Origin: Ctenosaura bakeri
Taxonomy: Eukaryota > Chordata > Lepidosauria > Squamata > Iguanidae
Assembly (NCBI GenBank): GCA_948474755.1
Contig: CAOLHI010001140.1
Span: forward strand, 124,001-188,000
DNA length: 64,000 nucleotides
Direction: 5' to 3'
Below the pieces are notes generated by a model that worked only from the letters and a program-made list of their open reading frames with translations, ran no database searches and was not told the DNA's origin. A program made the position numbers and the translations under genes. Numbering within the stretch: position 1 is the first letter of the stretch; every line of letters begins with the position of its first letter. Positions 30,388 through 40,877 of this stretch are shown one piece after another.

Positions 30388-33019
30388 ATGGGGCCCAGGA
30401 CTCTTGTTCTCCTCCTCCTCTTTCTCCTCTTTGCCACCAGCAAAGGGCAGCTGCCCTGCAGTGGCACCGAGAAGCATGACTGCCCTCGTCCCCACCAGGA
30501 CGTCTACACAAAAACCAGAAACATCGTGGAGATCCCAAAGACTGCCAATCCCGCCATTACGGAAATGTACTTTGTGCAAACCAACCTGACGGAAATCCCA
30601 GCAGGAGCCTTCCAGAACAGGCCCAACCTAAAGCTCCTAGAATTTATTGACAACAAGATTAGAAAGGTTGAGGTGGGAGCCTTTGATCACCTGGAGGAAC
30701 TGGAGGAACTGGAAATATCTGGCGCACAGTTAGGGAGCCTGCTGGTTGGTACCTTCCAGACTCTGCCCCGTTTGTGGAAGCTCAACCTGAGGAACTCTCA
30801 TATCACTGGGATTGAAAAAGGCCTCTTTGAACATCTGGGGAACTTGAAGGAGCTCTATCTGCACCTGAACAATATCCCTTTTCTTCCTGAAGGAGTCTTT
30901 GATGGGCTTCCATCTCTCCATCTTTTACATTTGGCCGGTAACAAGATTTCCAGCATCTCGAGGGACACCTTCAAGCCACTGACTCAGCTGAAGATCCTTC
31001 GGCTGTATGACAACCAGATCAGCACCCTCTCGACTGGAAGCCTCGATAGCCAGCAAAGCCTGACGGAGCTCAGCCTGGCAAGAAACAGGATCCGGACCCT
31101 TCCCCCCAACTTGCTTTGGAACCTGTCCAACCTGGAAAAGCTCTTTCTGGAGAACAACCAGATCGAGCTTCTCCCAGACGGGACATTCTCTGGACTGAGC
31201 AAACTGACGCAGCTGAACCTGGCTTCTAACCAGCTGAAAGTGCTCCCTGGGCAGTGGTTTGGAGAGATGCCTCTGCTCACTCAGCCTGGACCTGAGCAAG
31301 AACCGGATTTCTTCTGTGGAGGGCCTGGCCTCATCTACTCTCCCACAGCTGACAACCCTCAGACTCAACAAGAACCATCTGGAGACCATTCCTGAAGGCT
31401 TCTTTGACAATTTTGGAAGGCTTATCTCGGTGTATCTTGGTGAGAATTCATGGCGGTGTGACTGTCATCTTCGCTACCTCCTCCAGTGGATGAGAAGTCA
31501 TCCCAAAAAAGTGAAGGATGCCACCAAGGTTACATGTCTGAGCCCTGAGGGTCTGATTGGGAAAACAGTTGTATCTCTAAGGGAAGAAGAACTAGTCTGT
31601 TTGACCACCCCACTCCTCTCCACCCCTTTGGACACCACAAGACTTCCCACTCTCACTTCCCCTGTTGTAATCACAAGAAGAAAGGTCACAACACTCCCAG
31701 CCACCATTAAAAAATTCACCACAGCTGATGTTACCACAACCACCTCCCTCAAGTCCACACCTGCCAAGATTCCCACCACAAATCTCAAAATCCCCACCAG
31801 CACAGGGCGTCCACAGATTGTTCACACCTCAGAGAATCCCACTGAAACCTCACAGATCATGGTCACCAGCAGGACATCTCCTGAGGCCACCAGCAGCAGA
31901 ACAGAGACACTGAGTCCACAAATCATTGCCACTTGCTCAGCTACTTCCACGGAGACAAGGACTGTAAACACTGCTGGGATTTCAAGCGCAACTTTTCAGT
32001 CAATTACAACAACAATCACAACTCCTACCATTGGCTGGATTGTCACTGAGACTCCCTTCACCACCTCTGAAATTAGCACCACACAGTCTCCCACACCAGC
32101 CAAGAAACTCTCTGAAACCACCACTGAGATTTCTGGCACAACCTCTGTGTCCTTCACAACCACCATCACAACTCCCCAAGTCACCTCAACTGATATCCCA
32201 CCCACAACACCCCAAGTCACAAGCATGAGAAATATCCAAACCACAACCATCAGATTTACTAATTGTCAGACTCTGACAGCAGGGACTTCCACAGAAGAAT
32301 CACACACAAGCTTGCCTAGCACCTGCCCCTCAACCAGAACAGTAACCACAACAGTAACTACCACCATCAAGAGGTCCACAGCAGCACCTGACACATCTGC
32401 AAGCAGCTCTGAAATAACTAGCAGGACACATGCCACATCTTCCCCACTTGAAACCTCCCATGGAGTGGAATTCTCTCCTGTGGGCACACTTGCCACCTCA
32501 GCAGGTACTGCCATGTGCCTCTACAATGCCAGCTCACCAGTTGGGTGTCCCTCTGCCTTCTCCTCCACACCTTCAGGATCAACAACCCAAGGGAAAGAAG
32601 TCCTAAGCCCCTCCTGGGCATCCACCACACCTGTCGTGGTGGCCACACAGGCAGGTACCTCTGTCCTTGTGGGTACAGCTGTGACAACCACCCCTCAAGC
32701 TGCAACCAACAGCACATTTAGTTCCTCTGCATTCTTCCCAACAGCAAGAACTTCTCCTCAAAGCTCTGGGGCCTTGGACCCAGCCGGTGTCCCTCGTCCG
32801 CAATCCCAGGCCCTGGGCTGGGGCTTCTCCCTGAGCACCAACTATCACTACTGCCAGGTGGCACTGGCGATGTACCTCTCCATACTGTGTGTTGAAATCT
32901 GCTGCACTGTTGCCTTGGCCAGGTGTGTGTACATGCTGCACAAGGCAACAAGCACAAAAGCATTGCGAGCTGGACCAGTAAAGCTGGTGGACATCAAGCG
33001 CAGGAAGGAGAAGCTTTAG
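30388..33019 (+). CDS. CPN2-like LRR receptor with mucin stalk and transmembrane helix (one frameshift)
   Basis: I do not recognise a named gene. ATG 30388 follows directly after an acceptor (CTTTCTGCCAG, AG 30385-30386) and starts a signal peptide, MGPRTLVLLLLFLLFATSKG. An N-cap with only two clear Cys, about 12 LRRs, and a C-cap (NSWRCDCHLRYLLQW ... EEELVC) follow. The first repeats track CPN2: FVQTNL, AFQNRPNL and LEELEISG against human FVETSF, AFGSNPNL and LEDLEVTG. The C-cap also ends as in CPN2 (EKQLVC). From about 31600 to 32800 come roughly 400 residues rich in Thr/Ser/Pro with repeated TTTITTP motifs, a mucin-type stalk. A helix (about VALAMYLSILCVEICCTVALA), about 30 further residues ending KRRKEKL, and TAG at 33017 close it. 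An extra C at 31285/31286 breaks the frame in LRR 11; corrected length is about 876 residues. A membrane receptor or adhesion role is inferred from architecture. Confidence 0.86.
31603..32800 (+). other. Thr/Ser/Pro mucin-like stalk coding region
   Basis: The stretch encodes mainly Thr, Ser and Pro after the LRR C-cap. Imperfect internal repeats include SITTTITTPT and SFTTTITTPQ (about 32000 and 32153) and PQVTS twice within 20 codons. Heavy O-glycosylation is expected by analogy with platelet GPIb-alpha stalks. It contains a few Cys and an NAS and an NST sequon. Confidence 0.85.
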
Positions 33020-33802
33020 AGGGCCTTCGGGAGCAGGAAAGGCGGTCCCTCTGTCTCCCCACCTGGCATCACAGGTTGACATCAATGGGCCCCTCCTTAG
33101 TCCAGCACTCCACAGTGCCCTCTGCTGCTGACTCTGTCCCTCGCAATTGCTGTCCACTTCCTGTGGAGCCAGAGGGTGTTTGGCGCCTGAGAGCTGGGTC
33201 CTGCTGGTCTCTGCCACTCTAACCCCTTCAGCAGAGACTGAGTCCCCTGGCTGGGCCCAAATTGCCACTCCTACCCACAGAAAGCAGAAGCCATGCGGGG
33301 TGTGTGTGTGTGTGTGAGCATACAAGCAAGTGAGCAAGTGGGAAGGTAGGAGACTGACCTTGTCTCCTCGTCTGTCTGCTGTCTTCTCCCTCAGGAGTGG
33401 GTGGGTGGGAGATAGCATTGCTGGGACCTCTGCCTGCTTCTGCTTGCTCTCTCATGCAGAGGGATCGGCAGGAGGTACAGCATCCAGTGTGTGCGTGCGG
33501 GGGGAAGATGTGTGCACTGCAGTGTGCCTCAGGACACCCATGTGAGCAGATTGGGACCCATGCTCTGTCCAGCACAACTCTTCTGTCCTCTCTTGTCCTC
33601 CGCTGCAGCAGTCCAAATCAGCCATGCAGTGGACGCCCCCGCAGCCTGGCCCTTTCTGTGCCCAGAGCCCACTTTGTCCTGGGGCAGGGAGAGAAGCACC
33701 TGGCCTGGCCTTGTCACCTGTCCTCGTTCCTGCCTGTTGCCCAGCAATCAGGATCTTCTCAGTTCCAGAGCACAGACCAAGTGCAGAGCAGCACCAGGGC
33801 AA

Positions 33803-33808
33803 AATAAA
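33803..33808 (+). terminator. Candidate polyadenylation signal of the mucin-LRR gene
   Basis: AATAAA occurs in GCAAAATAAATGTG about 785 bases after the stop codon. A GT-rich tract at 33872 lies somewhat farther downstream than a usual downstream element. It is plausible but unproven. Confidence 0.45.
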
Positions 33809-33870
33809 TGTGTGAAAGGGTGAGCACAAGTTAATTGCATGCAGCCACATAAACAGTAGCCCAGATTCCA

Positions 33871-33871
<1 letters not shown>

Positions 33872-33902
<31 letters not shown>
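33872..33902. repeat. (GT)n microsatellite
   Basis: About 15 GT units form an uninterrupted tract. Confidence 0.95.
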
Positions 33903-33905
<3 letters not shown>

Positions 33906-34820
33906 AATTCTGAAAGAGGAAAGAGATAGAACAGGGGGGCTTCATTTACCAGCCTGATTGCTGAGGATTTTGTTGCTGAGGAAATCCCCTTCTGGGAGAG
34001 AGAACAGGCGAGGTACAGGCAATGCCTGTCCTCTGGCTTGATCTGGGCCAGAGTATGAGGAGAGAGTATCAACACCTGCCCCCGCAGCAAGCCAGGCAAG
34101 GGAGGACAGGGCTGAAGCTGACACTTTGAAGCTGACATTTTCAGCATGGCTGACGTCCAGCAGGAACTGTGGCACTGAGGCCAGAGAGCAGCAGGATGAG
34201 TCCCACAGCTTCATTCTTGCCTTGGGGTCTCCAGCAGCAGCAAGGCCTCAGAAGAGAGGCCCAAAGTGGGCCCCTGGCCCCAATTTTTTCTGTTTTTGTA
34301 GTTTTGTTTTGAAACTTAGACTGTATACTTACAAATTGTTCCTTCTTTCCTTGTTTTCCCCTTCTTATTAAATGCATTCTTTTCAGGGAATAATGACCTT
34401 CATTAACATGTTTATTCAGTTTCCAAAGGTGGCTGGCATTCAGCAATGCAGTAGTAGGTTCGTAACCTACAGTTTCAGATGTGTATCTGGCCTCTATTCA
34501 TTGAGACTAAGGAGCCTTCCTGTAAACCTACATAAATGCCTGCAAGCCCACCTGAAGAGCCAGCAGCCAGATTGGGTGAAGGAGGTCTGTTCAGGACACG
34601 GGGGTGGGGGATGGCATTTCCACCTCCTCCTCCAGAAAGCGAGGCTGCGTCAGTCCAAAGCAGGACCCCTTGTTACAGGTCCTTGTTGCAGACTGGCTTG
34701 CTGGCAGGAGGACGGCGTGGAAGCACTTTCCTCCTCTTTGTACCCTGATCAGAAGTTCCTCCTTCACCCAATCTGGCTGCTGGATCTTAAGATGGGAACC
34801 AGGCCAGGAAATGTTTCTTA

Positions 34821-34943
34821 GGTCGTTTCTACACTAGAGTGACATTGCGCCGACAGGCCCCTCCCGAAACTGCAAACCCCAGGATTCCATAGGATGTTGA
34901 ATGTGGAATAATAGCATTTGAACAATCTAGTGTGGATATAGCC
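34821..34943. mobile_element. Diverged palindromic MITE
   Basis: It starts GGTCGTTTCTACACTAGAG and ends CTAGTGTGGATATAGCC, with the inner motif AACTGCAAACCCCAGGATTCCATAGGATGTTGAATGTGGAATAATAGC. One arm is degraded. Confidence 0.7.
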
Positions 34944-35361
34944 TTAGTTATGCAGATGTAACTGTGCAGCTGATCTGGAATACTAATGCATGTTTTTAAT
35001 AACAAAATAAAGAATGAAAATTAATTAAGGACAACCCCCGCTTCCAAACAGCTGCACAACTTACATGCATAATGCTCAAAATTCTGCAAGAAACCCTCTG
35101 CACATGATGCTCCTCCCCTCTCCATTGCTGTCCAGCCTGGGAGTGGGCACTGCTGTGGCTGTTCCCTGTCCAGAGAGCGGGGCGGTGGGAGGGGGACAGG
35201 CAACTCAGGTGGCCAAGAAGTAGCCTGTCTGGGCTGTGAGAGGAATCAAACCAAGGTTGTTCTCCACCCCAAGAGCAACTCTGCTTTTCTTCCCCTCACA
35301 ACCCAGAGGTGCTGCTTCTTGGCCATGTGAGCTGCCGCCTTCTCCTCTGTCTCCAGCCTTG

Positions 35362-35520
35362 GGGCCTTTCCACTTTCCTCTAGAGATTGTAGTTTACAGA
35401 GGCCAAAGAGCTCTCTGGATGAGAATCCTCAATCCCCCTCCCTAAATTGCAAACCCTAGGACTCCACAAGAGGTTGGAAGTGGAATAATAGCACTATAAT
35501 AGCATAGTGTGGAAAGGCCC
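35362..35520. mobile_element. Palindromic MITE
   Basis: The left end GGGCCTTTCCACTTTC and right end TAGTGTGGAAAGGCCC are inverted. The inner arms carry GATTGTAGTTT / AAATTGCAAACCCTAGGACTCC. Confidence 0.82.
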
Positions 35521-35907
35521 ACTGAATGACTGCGGCCTTGTTCTTCCCTGGGGGTTGAGAGGTGCCTTGGAAGGGATGATCTGGGTGGTGGGCAAGGGGC
35601 CAATGACTAATTCTACCCAAAAGAAGACAGAGATGCATGCCACCCTGGCTTGTTCAGATATCAGTCACCAAAAGGATTCCTGCTTAATGTGGGAGCAGTT
35701 TAGTGCAATCTTACCCAACCTCTCCTGTGCATGCTAGGATTATTTCTTCATAGAGCAGCAGCAGAACTTTTGTGAAATTTTGCTTAAATGAAAAAAGAGT
35801 AAACCATTAACACGAGAGCCCTCTCTGCCCCAGTAATTCCTTGTTTTTATTGTTTGTTGACCAAGAAGCTTGAATTCTGCAACAGCAGTGCAAGGGATAC
35901 ACTCCAG

Positions 35908-36071
35908 GGTGTGTCAATGTATGTGCATGCATGTTCAAATCACCTGTCAACTTCTCGCTGCCCCATTAATTCCACAGGTTTTTCTTAGGCCAGGAGTCCC
36001 ACTCAGGGGTGGTTTTGTCAGTTGCTACCTCTGAAACAGACCCTCCTATGACATCCGATATTCATTGGTGG
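35908..36071 (-). mobile_element. 5S-rRNA-derived SINE, split by an LTR
   Basis: CACCTGTCAACTTCTCGCTGCCCCATTAATTCCACAGG... is the body of the 5S SINE. It stops at 36071 where the LTR begins. TCTCCCATCCAAGTCAC at 36980, just after the LTR, is the rest of the 5S head. Confidence 0.75.
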
Positions 36072-36975
36072 TGTTACCCTGATTTCTGGGGGTCCTGCGA
36101 GGGACACCTAAGTGCGCTCCAAATTATACAAGTTGGGGAAATTAGCAAAGAGCACAAGCTAGCAATACGAGAGGCAGGGCAACGGAGCGAGATCTTTTAC
36201 CCAATGTCTACGGGGTCAGGCCGAGTTAAGGAGCAAACATAGTTGAAATAATAATTGTGGTTTTTATTAAAATACAATCAAACATTGTATGCAGCACACT
36301 CACTCAGACAACTAGAGAAATAAAGGTTGGAGTGGGATAGAGGGATTTTTAGAGGAGTTGTTGGTTTGGGTAATACTACACCTGTTCTGAAGCCCAGGTA
36401 GTCTGCAGCAGAAGTTCAGAGGTATGGCGTCTCAGTACGTGGGACTGAGGGACTGAGGGGAAGGCTCGCCAAGCAAAGCGGCAGCAAGGCGGGATGGAAG
36501 TTGGGAGCGATCCGAAGAAGCTCTCAAAGTCAGGGGTTTATATAGGGGAAAATGTAACCACAAGCTAGTCCGTACTTGGGGAAAACAATGAGTTTCGGGC
36601 TGGAGACAAAACCTCCGAAAGGTCAGAATTTAGCAGGATTGAGTTAAGTCCGAGTTATCAATAGAGTAGCCAGTATGCAAACACGGAGTGCTTGACAGTT
36701 GAGTGTTCAGCTTGCCAAGCTGCCTGCTTGGGGCAGGGAGTCCTTTGTAAGTAGCGTGCATACATAATGTGGTACTTGCCTTGAAGCGGCGGGATGGCTA
36801 TTTCTGGCCTGCCTGTATTTGTTTGGAATATTACGGTAATTAGCGTCCGTGCCTGTCTGCGAGTTTGTCCAGGGGCCTCGCAGCATGTGGAGAGGAATAG
36901 GTAAAGAAGGCCGAATTATTGATATCAAAGTGATATCTAATATCCCTCAAGTCCGGGCTAGAAACTGCGGTAACA
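36072..36975 (-). mobile_element. Solo LTR of an endogenous retrovirus-like element
   Basis: The termini are TGTTACC (36072) and GGTAACA (36975), flanked by GTGG on both sides, a 4-bp target duplication. On the minus strand the layout is that of an LTR: a TATA box (complement of TTTATATA, 36537-36544), then AATAAA (complement at 36263-36268) about 270 bases farther on. No internal gag, pol or env sequence adjoins it, so it is a solo LTR. It landed inside a 5S SINE. The same family recurs at 62156-63030 and, in part, at 37146-37285. Confidence 0.87.
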
Positions 36976-37145
36976 GTGGTCTCCCATCCAAGTCACACAA
37001 TGACAACAATGACAACGTCTGGAGGGGCTGCACTCTCCCCACCCCGATGTAGGTCAGAATCCTGGGGTCAGGGCTTCTTAAGCTTTCTGATGTGAGGGGC
37101 TGACAGGCCCCCCCCCAGTATGCCAGGGGCTGGGACCTTCTTGGT

Positions 37146-37285
37146 GCCTAGCGGCCATGCCTGTATGCGAGCCTGTCTGGGGGCCTCGCAAGCACGTGTA
37201 GGAAAAAGGAGTATAGAAGGCCAAATTATTGATATCAAAATGCTGTCTAATATCCCACAAGTCCGGGCTAGAAACTGCGGTAACA
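37146..37285 (-). mobile_element. LTR fragment, same family
   Basis: GCCATGCCTGTATGCGAGCCTG, then ATTATTGATATCAAAATG and CCGGGCTAGAAACTGCGGTAACA, closely match the right-hand 140 bases of the solo LTR at 36072-36975. The rest is missing. Confidence 0.85.
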
Positions 37286-37782
37286 GTACGAAGAGGAGGC
37301 ACCCCTGTTCACGTGCAGGCCTTCCATCCACGTGAGCAAGGGCCCGGTCTTTCCAAGGCATATAGAAGGCGCCTGTGGTTCCAGCTGTTGGGAGCTCAAT
37401 TCAGGGAATGGTGGGGAAAGACCACTTGGGATTATTCACAGCTCCGATCAAGCTGGACTCCCTTGTCAGAAGCAGGGGCGGGGTGTGTGTGAGAAGCCAT
37501 GCGTTTTTCAAGTATTTATTGCATTAGCCTTTGGAAAGGTTTGCCCCATAAAAGAGTCAGAAGTGCAGGGTGTCCCCACCCCCGTGTTTCAGACTCCAGG
37601 GTGGGGTGGGGTGGGAAGGGGCATCCCTGCCAACAAGCCATACTTTTCTCCTGCCCTCTCCCCCCCCCCCGCTTTCACCAGGAGGCGTCTGTTCTGCAAA
37701 AGCCCGTCCTAGTGGAAGGAGAAAGAATTTCACAGAAGAAAAGCACTTCAGGGCACTTGTTGGGGCGGCTCAGGCAATTAAA

Positions 37783-37973
37783 GGCTATTTCCACCCTACA
37801 CTTTTATAGTGCTGTTATTCCACTTTCAACCTCCTATGGAATTCTGGGGTTGCAATTGAGGGAGGAGCCTTTAGAATTCTCAGCCAGAGAGCTCTTGGGC
37901 CTTAGGAAACTGCACTCCCCAGGATTCCACAGGAGGTTGAAAGGGCACTTTAACAGTGTAGTGTGGAAAGGCC
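37783..37973. mobile_element. Palindromic MITE
   Basis: GGCTATTTCCACCCTACACTTTTATAGTG pairs with the right end AACAGTGTAGTGTGGAAAGGCCC. The centre holds the TTAGAATTCTCAGCCAGAGAGCTC motif shared with the 39926-40126 copy. Confidence 0.88.
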
Positions 37974-38504
37974 CTTACTCTTCTGGAGGAGAGCATGTTT
38001 GAAGGGTAGCTGCAAATGTTGCTCTTCTTTGTTTGCAATCATTGTACACCACATAGCAGCCAGCGCCCTTCCGTACCACACAGTTGCCAACTTTTTCACC
38101 TGTTCTGCTCCCATGCTTTTGAAGAGCAACCTGGAAACACTTTCTCACTGATTGTTTTTGTTTTTTGATCCTTGCTTCTCTTGCATTGCAATTAACCCCG
38201 AGGGGCAAAGCAGATCTCAGATTGTTTGACAGCCAGGCCACGTGCAAGCAGGGTTCAGTGGAACGGAGTGTAGCAGCAAACAGGACGGGGCCATGACCAC
38301 AGTCTCTTCCTCTGTGATGCTGATGCCGCTTTTGGGGCCCCAGACCAGTTCTGCCTCCTGCCTCCTCATGTCTTTTGTGGACAGGAGGGTTTGCAAAGTC
38401 CAGAAGCAAAGAGTCGGAAGCAGCAGTGGGCAGAGCCTGGCTGTGCCAAAGAGTTCCATGGTATGAGGAAATTCCATGCCAGAGTCCCTCACGACATCTT
38501 ATAG

Positions 38505-38731
38505 CATTTAGCAACAGCAGTTACATTTCTATACCACTTGCCAGTGCTGACAGTGGCACTCCCTAAGTGGTTTTGCAATGTATTTTAGCTAACTGCCCCC
38601 AACAAGCTGGGTATTCATTTTACCAACCTACGGAAGGATGGAAGGCTGAGTCAACCTGGAGCACGGCAGGATCAAACTCACAATGTTGTGGCTTCGGTAC
38701 TGGCATTTAACCACTGTGCCACCAGGGCTCA
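38505..38731 (-). mobile_element. Sauria-like tRNA SINE
   Basis: Reading the complement, it starts ATGAGCCCTGGTGGCACAGTGGTTAAATGCC (A box) and GAGTTTGATCCTG (B box). It contains GGTTGACTCAGCCTTCCATCC and ends in a TATAGAAATGTAACTGC region. This matches a squamate tRNA SINE as I remember it; the family name is tentative. Confidence 0.75.
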
Positions 38732-38767
38732 TAAGGTTGCTGGCACCCTACAAGGGGCACGGGGTCA

Positions 38768-38955
38768 TGTGTGCTACCAGCCAGGGTCACCCATGCTTGA
38801 CTGGCTCTGTCGCTACCAAACCCTGCAACTTTTGAAGCAGAGGCTGGATGCCCACCTGTGCCAGGGATGTGCCCTACCTGTGGCTCCCTGCTCTGGCAGC
38901 AGGGGGTTAGACTAGATGGCCCTTGGGACCCCTTCCAACGCTTTGAATCTGCCCA
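38768..38955 (+). mobile_element. CR1 3' fragment
   Basis: TTTTGAAGCAGAGGCTGGATGCCCACC, GGGGGTTAGACTAGATGGCCCTTGGGACCCCTTCCAACGC. Confidence 0.85.
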
Positions 38956-39402
38956 GAAGCCCTGGCCATTGGCCATGTGGACTCTGGGAATGCTGAGCCA
39001 AGAGCCTGCATCATGCTTGCGTAGGATAAACTTCCACCCTTGTGGTCATGTAGAGCTTGTGCTCTGCTTGCCTTCTGCTGAAGGCCAGCATAGCCCAGCT
39101 AAGAGTGCCCCTGCCTCTCCTTGTCCCCTTGGGCAATGGGAATGGCAAAGGCATGGGGGCTGTTTCCCCAATCCGTGGGTGTGAAGGGAGGGGCTGGGCA
39201 GGCCTGGCTAGAGGCAGCCAAACATGGCTCAGGGGATGCTCGGGCGGGAGGGGAGACGGCTATGGGAGGGGAGGAAATGTCACCCCATGTTTCCCATTAT
39301 CCCCACCTGAGGCCCACAAGTGAGGGCTGGTGTCTCTGCAGAGCCACAAACACAGTGGTTGATGTCCAGCCTCTGGCATGGGTGTGCTGATTGATTCATT
39401 TC

Positions 39403-39738
39403 ACAGAATCATAGAAATGTAGAGTTGGAAGAGACCCCAGGGGCCATCCAGTCCAACCCCCTGCCATGCAGGAACACCCTCAAAGCACTCCCTTGGACAG
39501 ATGGCCATCCAGCCTCTGCTTAAAAACCTCCAAGGAAGGAGACTCCACCACACTCCGAGGCAGCAGATTCCACTGCCGGACAGCCCTGACTGTCAGGAAG
39601 TTCTTCCTGAGGTTCAGGTGGAATCTCCTTTCCTGCAGCTTGAATCCATTCCTCCTTGTCCTGGTCTCTGGAGCAGCAGAAAACAAGCCCTCTCCTTCCT
39701 CTGCGTGGCATCCCTTCAGATATTTAAACATGGCTATC
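39403..39738 (-). mobile_element. CR1 3' fragment
   Basis: The + strand begins CACAGAATCATAGAAATGTAGAGTTGGAAGAGACCCC and ends TATTTAAACATGGCTATCAT. This is a well-preserved complement of the CR1 3' end. It adjoins a different LINE tail (TATACCCCACC...) at about 39740-39900. Confidence 0.93.
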
Positions 39739-39925
39739 ATTTATACCCCACCTTACTTCTGCCAAAGGACCCAAGGCAGCTTGTAATAATTTCAGGTAGA
39801 AGTTGGCTAAAATGGGATAATACAAAAGTTTTTTAAACTCAATTAAACAGCAATGCCATTAAAAGCAGATAGTGAAAACATAATTTAAAATATACGCAAT
39901 AAATAAACAAAACCTCAGAGACTTG

Positions 39926-40126
39926 GGGCATTTCTGCACTACACTCTTATAGCGTGATTATTCTGCTTTCAACATCCTATGGAATCCTGGGGTTTGCAGT
40001 TTAGGGAGGGGCCTTTAGAATTCTCAGCCAGAGAGCTCTTTGGCCTCCTAAACTACAAACCCCAGAATTCCACAGAATGTTGAAAGTGGAATAATAGCGC
40101 TATAACAGTGTAGTGCAGAAATGGCC
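39926..40126. mobile_element. Palindromic MITE with 3-bp target duplication
   Basis: It starts GGGCATTTCTGCACTACACTC and ends AGTGTAGTGCAGAAATGGCC. TTG flanks both sides (39923-39925 and 40127-40129). The arms fold back over most of the length. Confidence 0.88.
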
Positions 40127-40481
40127 TTGGGCATTGCCCATAATACACCCTGTTTTGATAGCCCGTGTTCTCCCTCCTGTAACATCTCCTAAACAAGATG
40201 GCTTTAAAGGGTCAACTCCCCTGCTTTTCACTGCTTTTTTCAATAGCTTTGCCTGATGAAGGAACTTGCGTTTCAAAACCCGGCATGGTGATTTTAATGC
40301 CTCTTTTGGTTAGTTAAATATAGGCATTATTGCCACAGCATACAGATTTCAAAACCACCATGTTTTCCTATTATAACACTAGTTAACATCCCAACCTCGT
40401 GGGGGCTCTCTTGGCCAGTTTATCACATCTCCTTTCTGGTTCCTCTGCATTCCAGTAACTCCCTCCATCATTCATAGCTTT

Positions 40482-40664
40482 GGCCATTTCTGCACTAGCC
40501 TGTTATAGCGCGATGATTCCACTTTCAACATCCTCTGGAATTCTGGGGTTTGCAGTTTCGGGAGGGGCCAGCCGGGAGGGAAACCCAAAACTGCAAACCC
40601 CAGGATTCCAGAGGATGTTGAAAGTGGAATCATCGCGCTATAACAGGCTAGTGCAGAAATGGCC
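40482..40664. mobile_element. Near-perfect palindromic MITE
   Basis: The two arms, each about 77 bases from GGCCATTTCTGCACTAGCC inward, are reverse complements with a single difference that I can count. Both strands therefore translate to almost the same peptide (ISALACYSAMIPLSTSSGILGF). A short GC-rich loop separates them. It is the best-preserved member of the family. No convincing target duplication was seen. Confidence 0.93.
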
Positions 40665-40877
40665 TCAATCTTACTCACCTAGGCCTTCGGCAGTATCTTT
40701 CCTCTGGATTTTGCCCTGCAATGACCACTGTTAAAACTGAGCTAGTCTCCGTACCCGCAGGATGCGCCTTTCCGTTGCTGTTCTTGCCAACCACCTGCTC
40801 ACTCACAGCTATAAAGGTGCAGCTAAAAAGATTTAACTCTCTGAGCACTTATGCTACCAAGTTCTTTTGGGCTGTTA

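Noticed and set aside
30388..33019. Calling the third LRR gene GP5 or GP1BA
   Set aside because: The LRR sequence and C-cap follow CPN2, the position is on the CPN2 side, and GP5 lacks a long mucin stalk. Only the general architecture resembles GP1BA.
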